DNA from: Theodoxus fluviatilis
Lineage: Eukaryota > Mollusca > Gastropoda > Cycloneritida > Neritidae
Assembly: GCA_034096865.1 (NCBI GenBank)
Contig: JAWQFJ010001820.1
Coordinates: forward strand, 1 to 27,445
Reading direction: 5' to 3'
Length of the DNA: 27,445 nucleotides
The number at the start of each line of letters is the position of its first letter. Positions within the stretch are counted from its first letter, which is position 1. Below are positions 18,539 to 26,752 of the stretch, one piece after another. The notes under the pieces were generated by a model, which did not search any database, had not been told where the DNA came from, and saw nothing but the letters and a program-made list of their open reading frames with translations. The translations under genes were made by a program, and so were the position numbers.

Positions 18539-19236
18539 TTATGCCAAACTACCTATGAAGACATTCCTTTTGTCAACAGCAGGAAGTGCTGCTACATCCT
18601 CACTACCTTCTCCAGAGCTTTCCTGCATTTCATCTGAGGCTATATCTTCAGGCAGAAAAGATTCATGTTCAAGGATAAAATTGTGCAGCAAACAACATGT
18701 CACAATTGTAGTGGGGATATCAGAAACAGTCTTGATCTAAATACTTAAATTTTCTAAGTTTGCCCTTCAGCAACCCAAAACATCACTCTGTCCACTCTGG
18801 TTTGGCTGTGCTTGAGGTTGTAGCTCTTCTGTGGGGCTGAGAGATGACCATTATCTGTGAATGGGGTCAAAAGATAGTTTGACAAAGCATATGCAGAGTC
18901 ACCGAGCAGATGAAACTGAGTTGGGAGTGGTTTCTCCACCAAGTATCCACACAGGGGGCTGTTCTTGAATACCCTGGAATCATGTACCGAGCCAGGGTAG
19001 ACACATACAACATTGAGAATTTTCAAGTTGCTGTCACACACAGCTTGGAGGTGGAAGGCAGGAAACCCTTTCCTACAAATGTATTTGTCCCGGAAGACAC
19101 TGGGACCAGGAATGGGGATATAGATCCCATCAATGGCTCCAATCACTCCTGGAAATACACCTCTTTGAGAAAACTTCTCTGCAATGCTTTCATATTAATC
19201 TTCCTTAGCCCAGGATGTTTTAACTATCAGTGCTGA
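18539..19236 (-). pseudogene. Harbinger (PIF) DDE transposase, damaged copy 1
   Basis: Minus-strand translation shows the HARBI1/DDE_Tnp_4 pattern: GAIDGIYIPIPGP (first catalytic Asp), KGFPAFHLQAVCD, VYPGSVHDSRVF, LLGDSAYALSNYLLTPF (second Asp), YNLKHSQTRVD. After TRVD a 2-bp deletion near 18790-18800 removes the IERCF frame that supplies the catalytic Glu. Further small changes follow near 18738-18750. The N-terminal half is short, and no Myb/SANT partner gene is seen nearby. No terminal repeats or 3-bp target duplication could be identified, so the piece is now carried passively in the segmental duplication. Confidence 0.85.
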
Positions 19237-19681
19237 AATATCATTAAACTAATAATAATGAACAAACTTCAATGAAATTTTTTTATGGAGGAATAAAAAT
19301 CGTCACAGAAAAGCCACAGTTCTTCTTCAATTAACTGCAAAAATGTCTCTCTGAAGCAGTACATAATACGCAAAGTGTAACATGAAACATAATGAAAGTC
19401 ATGCATGTGCACTTAACCATGGTACGTGGTTTGGGAAAGTACTGAAGCAATTCTCGTGTTCCTTTGTTGATCAAGAAGTGCACATCAAAATTAGATGTGA
19501 GTGAGGTCTAGAGGCAAAGTTTTTTCGGACTTGCAACATAACAGCAAGAGAGTGGTGTCCAAAAAACTCCCACTGTGACTTACCTGTATCCCACTTGGTC
19601 AAAACTGTACATTGTTCTCAAGAAGAACTAACTTTGATTGGTTGAAACTCATTTTGGAAATAAAAGAACAAAAATTGAAAT

Positions 19682-19683
<2 letters not shown>

Positions 19684-19774
<91 letters not shown>

Positions 19775-19796
19775 TGTGCGTGTGTGTGTGTGTGTT
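19684..19796. repeat. (GT)n microsatellite, block 1
   Basis: A GT run of about 113 bp with two interruptions near its 3' end, located about 190 bp upstream of the D leader. It corresponds to 26453-26563. Confidence 0.95.
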
Positions 19797-19984
19797 TCAT
19801 CAAAGTGGTCACTATATTTCACCCTAGGGCTTAATGCCCCGCTTTCCCCCAGTGGTTACGTTTACAACTGCCTTAAATCAAGTTTACGTGGTTACATTTA
19901 CAGCCATACTATCAAATAGTAGTGCATTTATTAATTGTTTTTTCGTTCATTCTATTACTTAAAAACTACCAAAGACCTTACATT

Positions 19985-20300
19985 AAAGGGGAGAGAACTC
20001 TCGCATGTCCTCTGGATACAAGATGGCGCGCTCGCATGAAGTTGATCCGAGTTCGGATGCCGTACGAAATTCCAGCAATTAATGCCACACTGGACTTTCC
20101 TGTGGCGTTTGGTTGTACAAGTAATCCGACGAAATGTCGTTCCCTCTTCTATGAACTTTCTGAGGAGTCTGCCTACCTACGACACGGGTTTGATGCACTG
20201 AGTGAGTTTTACCTGTATCAGTGTATGTCGTTACACAGTGACAGTACTTACTGACTGAACTTCACTTTTGATAGTCCTCGATATATTCCGGAGTACTTTC
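19985..20300 (+). promoter_or_regulatory. Copy D 5' leader / first-exon region
   Basis: AAAGGGGAGAGAACTCTCGC begins at 19985 and ACAAGATGGCGCGCTCGC follows, with ATG at 20023. The mini-frame MARSHEVDPSSDAVRNSSN ends at TAA 20080-20082. Another frame through the same DNA stays open (INATLDFPVAFGCTSNP... to 20254) without recognisable domains. The leader is nearly identical to E (26753 on) and close to B. Confidence 0.55.
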
Positions 20301-20748
20301 ATTTAGATGTATTTTAGAAAGGAGTGGTTGCACAGTGATAATGTAAAGGAGTCTTGTTTCTGGAAGTGGAAGTCTCGCCCAAGCTTTAGTGATGCGCTAC
20401 AGCCTTCAATGCTACACATGATGAAGTACATCCCAGTTGAACTTGAAGCTGCGGGTCTGTCGCATTTTCTACACAAGTAAATTCACGGATAGCGATTTCA
20501 TTCTCATTCTTATTTACTCTCTGTGTGCTCTTATGCTTTACGTTGGTGTCCTTGTGGAGTTATTTACAACCATCTCCCACAATTTACCCTCTCATTTTGG
20601 CCTCCTTCTCCTCTTCCGGGGCCTGGTCGTAGCCGTCCTCTTCGTCGTCGTCCTCCTCCTCCTCCTCCTCCCACTCCTCCTCTAACCCCCACCTCCACCC
20701 ACCCCCCTACCCCCCGCCGGCCTCCTCTTCGTTGTTGTTGTTCTCCTT

Positions 20749-20750
<2 letters not shown>

Positions 20751-20778
<28 letters not shown>
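20751..20778. repeat. Poly-C run (28 nt) in copy D
   Basis: A pure C homopolymer, homologous in position to 12521-12541. Its length should be treated as approximate. Confidence 0.9.
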
Positions 20779-20779
<1 letters not shown>

Positions 20780-20791
20780 CTCACCCTCTCC

Positions 20792-20818
20792 AAAGATTAT
20801 AGGTTACACATAATCTTT
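20792..20818. repeat. Hairpin AAAGATTAT-N9-ATAATCTTT (copy D)
   Basis: Same sequence and position as in copy B: a 9-bp perfect stem with loop AGGTTACAC. Confidence 0.7.
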
Positions 20819-21302
20819 GCCCTCTCCCAGTCCTCTACCTCTTCTACTTCATCATCATCAAAGTTGCCTCTTTTCTTTTCTCTCATCCCTCTGCTCTCTT
20901 CCCTCTGCTCTCTTCCCTCCAGTTCTTTCATGGCTAGCCAGGTACACCCCCCACCCCCACCCTCCATGCTTTGTTGTCACTCGTGTCACTGATGTTGATT
21001 TCCATTATAACAGAGTGTGCTATCTGTTGACAGAGGCGCCAAAGGGGAGGAAGGCAGAGGAGGCCAGTAGAGACGGACGCTGCGTCCACTGCACTGACCA
21101 GGCCCAGGACTGGACTCCTGCTTCCACCAAGCAAAGCCAGCAGACACAAGGAAAGCTGTGACCCTTCTTGCTGCCTGAGGACCTGGAGACGACCAGCCTT
21201 TCAACAGACTAGCTGTCCCTGGACAAGGACAGTTGTCCTCAACAGAAGCAGAAGACTTCCCCATCAGAGGCAGAACACTACAGGCTGCCTGAGAGTGTGA
21301 AG

Positions 21303-23660
21303 ATGGAGGAGGACCAGAAGCCTGAGGTCTTGTCTCCGGAGACTCTGAGCACTTCTGCAGCCAGCATGGAGGATCCACCCGGTGCTGCTGTGAGGATCAA
21401 GTCAGAACCTGTAGACTGGGAGCACTCTGGTGGCAGTGTCCTTGACCCTGCTGTGAGGATCAAGTCAGAACCTGTAGACTGGGAGCACTCTGATGGCAGT
21501 GTCCTTGACCCTGCTGTGAGGATCAAGTCAGAACCTGTAGACTGGGAGCACTCTGGTGGCAGTGTCCTTGACCCTGCTGTGAGGATCAAGTCAGAACCTG
21601 TAGACTGGGAGCACTCTGGTGGCAGTGTCCTTGACCCTGCTGTGAGGATCAAGTCAGAACCTGTAGACTGGGAGCACTCTGGTGGCAGTGTCCTTGACCC
21701 TGCTGTGAGGATCAAGTCAGAACCTGTAGACTGGGAGCACTCTGGTGGCAGTGTCCTTGACCCTGCTGTGAGGATCAAGTCAGAACCTGTAGACTGGGAG
21801 CACTCTGGTGGCAGTGTCCTTGACCCTGCTGTGAGGATCAAGTCAGAACCTGTAGACTGGGAGCACTCTGGTGGCAGTGTCCTTGACCCTGCTGTGAGGA
21901 TCAAGTCAGAACCTGTAGACTGGGAGCACTCTGGTGGCAGTGTCCTTGACCCTGCTGTGAGGATCAAGTCAGAACCTGTAGACTGGGAGCACTCTGATGG
22001 CAGTGTCCTTGACCCTGCTGTGAGGATCAAGTCAGAACCTGTAGACTGGGAGCACTCTGGTGGCAGTGTCCTTGACCCTGCTGTGAGGATCAAGTCAGAA
22101 CCTGTAGACTGGGAGCACTCTGGTGGCAGTGTCCTTGACCCTGCTGTGAGGATCAAGTCAGAACCTGTAGACTGGGAGCACTCTGGTGGCAGTGTCCTTG
22201 ACCCTGCTGTGACGACCTTGGGAGAGGAGGCAGTTGCCAGCCATCTGAAGGGCGATGTCAAACAGGAGAGAAATGAAAGAAGTGAAGGGTGTGAGTGGAA
22301 TGAAAACACAGAGGCAGAGGAATCACAATTGGACAGTGGACTTACACCTCATGTCAAACAGGAGAGAAATGCAGGAAGTGAAGGGTGTGAGTGGAATGAA
22401 AACACAGAGGCAGAGGAATCACATTTGGACAGTGGACTTACACCTCATGTCAAACAGGAGAGAAATGCAGGAAGTGAAGGGTGTGAGTGGAATGAAAACA
22501 CAGAGGCAGAGGAATCACATTTGGACAGTGGACTTACACCTCATGTCAAACAGGAGAGAAATGCAGGAAGTGAAGGGTGTGAGTGGAATGAAAACACAGA
22601 GGCAGAGGAATCACATTTGGACAGTGGACTTACACCTCATGTCAAACAGGAGAGAAATGCAGGAAGTGAAGGGTGTGAGTGGAATGAAAACACAGAGGCA
22701 GAGGAATCACATTTGGACAGTGGACTTACACCTCATGTCAAACAGGAGAGAAATGCAGGAAGTGAAGGGTGTGAGTGGAATGAAAACACAGAGGCAGAGG
22801 AATCACATTTGGACAGTGGACTTACACCTCATGTCAAACAGGAGAGAAATGCAGGAAGTGAAGGGTGTGAGTGGAATGAAAACACAGAGGCAGAGGAATC
22901 ACATTTGGACAGTGGACTTACACCTCATGTCAAACAGGAGAGAAATGCAGGAAGTGAAGGGTGTGAGTGGAATGAAAACACAGAGGCAGAGGAATCACAT
23001 TTGGACAGTGGACTTACACCTCATGTCAAACAGGAGAGAAATGCAGGAAGTGAAGAGTGTGAGCTGAATGAAAACACAGAGTCTCATTTGGAGAGTGAGC
23101 GTCCACTTCATTTCAAACAGGAGCAAACTGAGAACGGTGAAAATGCTGTTGAAGAGGATGAATCAGCAGCAGGCAATTCTTCGATAGTGATGCGAGGAGA
23201 AGACTTTGTGGTGAGGCGTGTTCATGACAACGTGTGTGCCACGTTAAACAACGCCAAAAGAAAAATGGTCACTAGATCTTCAGCCACCTCTCCACAATCT
23301 TTTCCTTTAGATGAACAGTCCGCTCCTGCCACTCCATTAGCACCTATGTCACAAACAGCACCTTCAGTGCCAAAGAAGAGAAAGCGTGCTGCACCAACAA
23401 CTCCTGAGCCTGCCTGGTTTGCGAAATATCGAGAGGAGGAGCAGTCAAGGCATGAGGAAAGGATGGAGATGGAAAAGGAAAGGATGGAGATGGAAAAGGA
23501 AAGGATGGAGATGGAAAAGGAAAGGATGGAGATGGAGAAGATGAGACTGCAGCTGGAAGCCAGAAGAGTACAGGCTCTAGAGACCTTGGTGAAAAGAGCA
23601 GAAAGAAAAAGCCAGAGTATTGTGCCCTGGGCAGTGCCTCTGTTCAGTGACACACCATGA
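21303..23660 (+). CDS. Copy D: repeat-expanded poly-SUMO-consensus nuclear protein (785 aa)
   Basis: Start at ATG 21303 (A at -3, G at +4); the same frame is closed upstream. Residues 1-29 are the family leader. Residues 30-302 are 13 tandem 21-aa units with core VRIKSEPVDWEH, each holding a psi-K-x-E site at Lys 33 and every 21 residues after. Residues 319-603 are eight full and one degenerate 32-aa units with core VKQERNAGSEGCEWNEN, then FKQEQTEN at 604. Next come MRGEDFVV-x-RVHD (shared with A), PKKRKR (about 690-695, nuclear localisation signal), WFAKYREEEQS (from 705) and a coiled coil with four ERMEMEK heptads. A 2-bp deletion relative to B and C' changes the last residues to RAERKSQSIVPWAVPLFSDTP-like sequence. 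In total there are 23 psi-K-x-E sites. Proposed role: nuclear SUMO-conjugated scaffold or repressor (inference). Confidence 0.75.
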   Translation: MEEDQKPEVLSPETLSTSAASMEDPPGAAVRIKSEPVDWEHSGGSVLDPAVRIKSEPVDWEHSDGSVLDPAVRIKSEPVDWEHSGGSVLDPAVRIKSEPVDWEHSGGSVLDPAVRIKSEPVDWEHSGGSVLDPAVRIKSEPVDWEHSGGSVLDPAVRIKSEPVDWEHSGGSVLDPAVRIKSEPVDWEHSGGSVLDPAVRIKSEPVDWEHSGGSVLDPAVRIKSEPVDWEHSDGSVLDPAVRIKSEPVDWEHSGGSVLDPAVRIKSEPVDWEHSGGSVLDPAVRIKSEPVDWEHSGGSVLDPAVTTLGEEAVASHLKGDVKQERNERSEGCEWNENTEAEESQLDSGLTPHVKQERNAGSEGCEWNENTEAEESHLDSGLTPHVKQERNAGSEGCEWNENTEAEESHLDSGLTPHVKQERNAGSEGCEWNENTEAEESHLDSGLTPHVKQERNAGSEGCEWNENTEAEESHLDSGLTPHVKQERNAGSEGCEWNENTEAEESHLDSGLTPHVKQERNAGSEGCEWNENTEAEESHLDSGLTPHVKQERNAGSEGCEWNENTEAEESHLDSGLTPHVKQERNAGSEECELNENTESHLESERPLHFKQEQTENGENAVEEDESAAGNSSIVMRGEDFVVRRVHDNVCATLNNAKRKMVTRSSATSPQSFPLDEQSAPATPLAPMSQTAPSVPKKRKRAAPTTPEPAWFAKYREEEQSRHEERMEMEKERMEMEKERMEMEKERMEMEKMRLQLEARRVQALETLVKRAERKSQSIVPWAVPLFSDTP
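21390..22208 (+). repeat. 63-bp coding minisatellite, 13 units
   Basis: Thirteen exact-length 63-bp units; the visible variation is a GGT/GAT (Gly/Asp) codon difference in units 2 and 10. It encodes the IKSEP repeat of copy D. Copies A (4782-4844) and B (13153-13215) have a single unit, so the array expanded in D. Near identity implies recent expansion or gene conversion. Confidence 0.97.
22257..23111 (+). repeat. 96-bp coding minisatellite, eight full units plus one degenerate
   Basis: Units start at 22257, 22353, 22449, 22545, 22641, 22737, 22833, 22929 and 23025. Unit 1 differs (VKQERNERSEG, SQLDSG) and resembles the single unit of copy A. Units 2-8 are essentially identical. Unit 9 is 87 bp and diverged. 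This polarity suggests the central units were amplified together. Confidence 0.97.
23460..23543 (+). repeat. 21-bp heptad-coding repeat, four units
   Basis: AGGATGGAGATGGAAAAGGA-type units encode ERMEMEK heptads of the coiled coil. Copy number differs between paralogues: three in B, four in D, disordered in C'. Confidence 0.9.
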
Positions 23661-23972
23661 CACCTAGTGCTAAGTATCAATACTTTTGAATCTTGCATGA
23701 AATAATTCATTACGGGGAGACACCCCTATACAAACAGTTAAAATGTCATTTTCTGGTGATTTTGACATGCAAGCAGTTTTGAGTTGTTTCAACCCTCTGC
23801 AATGTAATTCCAGTAGTCTCTCTATTTAAAACATGCTAGAACACGTGAAAATGTGAAGAAAGAGCCTTAAACCTCAGAGAATTTTTGCCAGAACTATTGG
23901 AAATACATAGAAAATGGACAAAGCAAGTTTCCACAAGGTTTCTTTTTTCCCTGTTTTCTCATTAACTACTTG
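23661..23972 (+). other. Copy D 3' UTR-like region
   Basis: Matches the flanks of B and C'. CACCATGACACCTAGTGCTA directly overlaps the stop region, and GAACTATTGGAAATACATAG lies near 23890. No AATAAA is present before the AGGTCA repeat; the first one downstream is near 24855 (GTAATAAACAC). Confidence 0.5.
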
Positions 23973-24751
23973 TTGACTCACATGCGAAGCAAAAGTGAGT
24001 CTATGTACTGAGCCGTGTCGTCCGTCCGTCCGGGCGTCCGGGCGTCCGTCCGTCCGTAAAAAACTTAAACGTTGGATTTTTCTCGGAGACTATTAAGTCT
24101 ATCAACACCAAATGTGGCATGATGGTGTATGATGACAAGGCCTCAAAAAACATACATAGTGACTTGACCTTGCTTCAAGGTCAAGGTCACAGGAGCCATA
24201 AATGTGGTCTCAAAAACAGTCATTTTTCACATTTTCGCAATTTTCTCCCACGTTATTGAGAATGGCGACCTTAGCTACAAGTGGTATATAGGTCAAAGCA
24301 AGCCCTATCTTTTGATACCAGTTTGGTTGACCTTGCTTCAAGGTCAAGGTCACAGGAGCTCTTCAAAGTTGGATTGTATACATATTTTGAAGTGACCTTG
24401 ACCCTGAACTATGGAAGATAACTGTTTCAAACTTAATAATTATGTGGGGCACATGTTATGCTTTCATCATGAGACACATTTGGTCACATATCATCAAGGT
24501 CAAGGTCACTTTGACCCTTATGAAATGTGACCAAAATGGGGTAGTGAACCACTAAAAGTGACTATATCTCATGGTAGAAAGTGCCAATAAGCACCATTGT
24601 GCTTCCTATGTCTTGAATTAACAGCTTTGTGTTGCATGACCTTGGATGACCTTGACCTTTATATGACCCTGAAGGTCAAGGTCATATAAAGCTCAAGGTC
24701 ATATAAAGCTCAAGGTCAAGCATGTGAGTCGTATGGGCTTTGCCCTTCTTG
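23973..24751. repeat. Mollusc-type CCGTCCG / AAGGTCAAGGTCA repeat, copy 2
   Basis: Same element as 16813-17660, with a shorter GGGCG run and a rearranged 3' end (AAGCTCAAGGTCATATAAAG instead of AAGGTCAAGG). It contains TCAAGGTCA and its complement many times. Confidence 0.75.
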
Positions 24752-24996
24752 TTTATCCATTACCATTTTCCATTCATTACCCATGTCTCCCCTTAAACAA
24801 GTTGTGGTTGTGGGGTATTGTAAGCATCTGAAAGAAAAAGACTTGACCTCTGTAATAAACACATGCGTTATCTCCCTTTTATATGTCTTTATTCATCTTT
24901 TCAAAGTACATATTATGTTAATGGTTTCTATGTGCTGTAGAAAATGATACTCTGAGTCATGTACCAAGTCAGACTGGGCACAGAAAGGTCTATATA
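24752..24996. other. Spacer with AATAAA
   Basis: Corresponds to 18106-18349. It contains GTAATAAACACATGCG near 24853, a possible polyadenylation signal for the plus-strand gene, about 1.2 kb after the copy D stop. No gene is seen. Confidence 0.35.
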
Positions 24997-25287
24997 CACC
25001 ATGAAAAGTCATTTGATGGCTAACATGCCAGTGGGATTTGCACACAGCTGAAGTTTATGCTAAAGTACACACAACACATGCATACATTATGCTATATTCA
25101 CCATGAAAAGTCATTTGATGGCTAACATGCCAGTTTGATTTGCACACAGCTGAAGTTTATGCTAAAGTACACACAACACATGCATACATTATGCTATATT
25201 CACCATGAAAATTCATTTGATGACTAACATGCCAGTGGGATTTGCACAGATTTTGCACATGAAAGGTGGAAGCATTACAGGTAAAGT
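24997..25287. repeat. 102-bp tandem repeat, block 2 (three units)
   Basis: Units begin CACCATGAAAAGTCATTTGA at 24997 and 25099, and CACCATGAAAATTCATTTGA at 25201 (partial). Block 1 has two, so one unit was gained or lost after the segmental duplication. Confidence 0.85.
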
Positions 25288-26074
25288 TTATGCCAAACTA
25301 CCTATGAAGACATTCCTTTTGTCAACAGCAGGAAGTGCTGCTACATCCTCACTACCTTCTCCAGAGCTTTCCTGCATTTCATCTGAGGCTATATCTTCAG
25401 GCAGAAAAGATTCATGTTCAAGGATGAAATTGTGCAGCAAACAACATGTCACAATTGTAGTGGGGATATCAGAAACAGTCTTGATATCTAAATACTGACA
25501 TTTTCTAAGTTTGCCCTTCAGCAACCCAAAACATCGCTCTATGTCCACTCTGGTTTGGCTGTGCTTGAGGTTGTAGCTCTTCTGTGGGGCTGAGAGATGA
25601 CCATTATCTGTGAATGGGGTCAAAAGATAGTTTGACAAAGCATATGCAGAGTCACCGAGCAGATAAAACTGATTTGGGAGTGGTTTCTCCACCAAATATC
25701 CACACAGGGGGCTGTTCTTGAATACCCTGGAATCATGTACCGAGCCAGGATAGACACATACAACATTGAGAATTTTCAAGTTGCTGTCACACACAGCTTG
25801 GAGGTGGAAGGCAGGAAACCCTTTCCTACAAAATGTATTTGTCCCGGAAGACACTGGGGCCAGGAATGGGGATATAGATCCCATCAATGGCTCCAGTCAC
25901 TCCTGGAAATACACCTCTTTGAGAAAACTTCTCTGCAATGCTTTCATACTCATCTTCCTTAGCCCAGGATGTTTTAACTATATATATATATATCAGTGCT
26001 GAAACATCATTAAACTTATAATAATGAACAAACTTCAATGAACTTTTTAATGGAGGAATAAAAATCGTCACCAA
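25288..26074 (-). pseudogene. Harbinger (PIF) DDE transposase, damaged copy 2
   Basis: The long frame 25887-25288 (minus) holds KGFPAFHLQAVCD, VYPGSVHDSRVF, LLGDSAYALSNYLLTPF (second Asp), TRVDIERCFGLLKGKLRK (catalytic Glu), TTIVTCCLLHNFILEHE and an acidic C-terminus ending at 25288. The N-terminal piece with GAIDGIYIPIPGP (first Asp) is in another frame (26074-25826), because of one extra A near 25831-25834 relative to copy 1. A (TA)n expansion at about 25979-25993 also disturbs the N-terminus. Copy 1 has this junction intact but lost the Glu, so each copy is dead by a different lesion. The gene runs convergently with copy D. Confidence 0.88.
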
Positions 26075-26450
26075 AAAGCCACAGTTCTTCTTAAATTATC
26101 TGCAAAAATGTCTCTCTGAAGCAGTACATAATACGCAAAGTGTAACATGAAACATAATTAAATTCATGCATGTGCACTTAACCATGGTACGTGGTTTAGG
26201 AAAGTACTGAAGCAATTCTCTTGTTCCTTTGTTGATCACGAAGTCCACATCAAAATTAGATGTGAGTGAGGTCTAGACGCAAAGTTTTTTCGGACTTGCA
26301 ACATAACAGGCAGAGAGTGGTGTCCAAAAAACTCCCACTGTGACTTGCCTGTATCCCACTTAATTGGTCAAAGCTGTACATTGTTCTCAAGAGGAACTAA
26401 CTTTGATTGGTTGAAACTCATTTTGGAAATAAAAGAACAAAAATTGAAAT

Positions 26451-26563
<113 letters not shown>

Positions 26564-26752
26564 TCATCGAAGTGGTCACTATATTGCCCCCTAGGGCTTA
26601 ATGCCCCGCTTTCCCCTAGTGGTTACGTTTACAACTGCCTTAAATCAAGTTTACGTGGTTACATTTACAGCCATACTATCAAGTAGTAGTGCATTTATTA
26701 ATTGCTTTTTCATTCATTCTATTACTTAAAAACTATCAAAGACCTTACATTA

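Larger units (their letters stand above)
16243..19984. repeat. Segmental duplication block 1 (C' downstream block)
   Basis: Matches 23402-26752 downstream of D at high identity, in the same order: 3' coding end, 3' UTR, AGGTCA-rich repeat, Harbinger fragment, TG tract, then the next gene leader. The main differences are an extra 440 bp at 17662-18105 here and one fewer 102-bp repeat unit. Confidence 0.85.
20301..21302 (+). other. Copy D leader/intron and 5' UTR
   Basis: Aligned with B throughout: CTCC/CGTC tract, poly-C (20751-20778), hairpin (20792-20818), TATCTGTTGACAG acceptor ending at 21033, then the exon leading to the ATG. In D the frame upstream of the ATG contains TGA near 21159 and TAG near 21210, so translation has to start at 21303. 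Confidence 0.5.

Noticed and set aside
21278..22309. Minus-strand 343-aa frame with repeated SRTLPPECSQSTGSD
   Set aside because: It is open only because the 63-bp unit is a multiple of 3; the plus frame has the family start, conserved paralogues and motifs.
22255..23067. Second plus frame over the 96-bp array (MSNRREMQEVKGVSG repeats)
   Set aside because: A periodicity artefact. Paralogue A supports the VKQE frame, not this one.
21390..23111. CRISPR-like direct repeats
   Set aside because: The units are contiguous without unique spacers, are protein coding, and lie in eukaryotic DNA.
18539..26074. Idea that the IKSEP genes are the Myb-like partner of the Harbinger transposase
   Set aside because: No Myb/SANT helix pattern is visible in A, B or D; their pairing is explained by segmental duplication.
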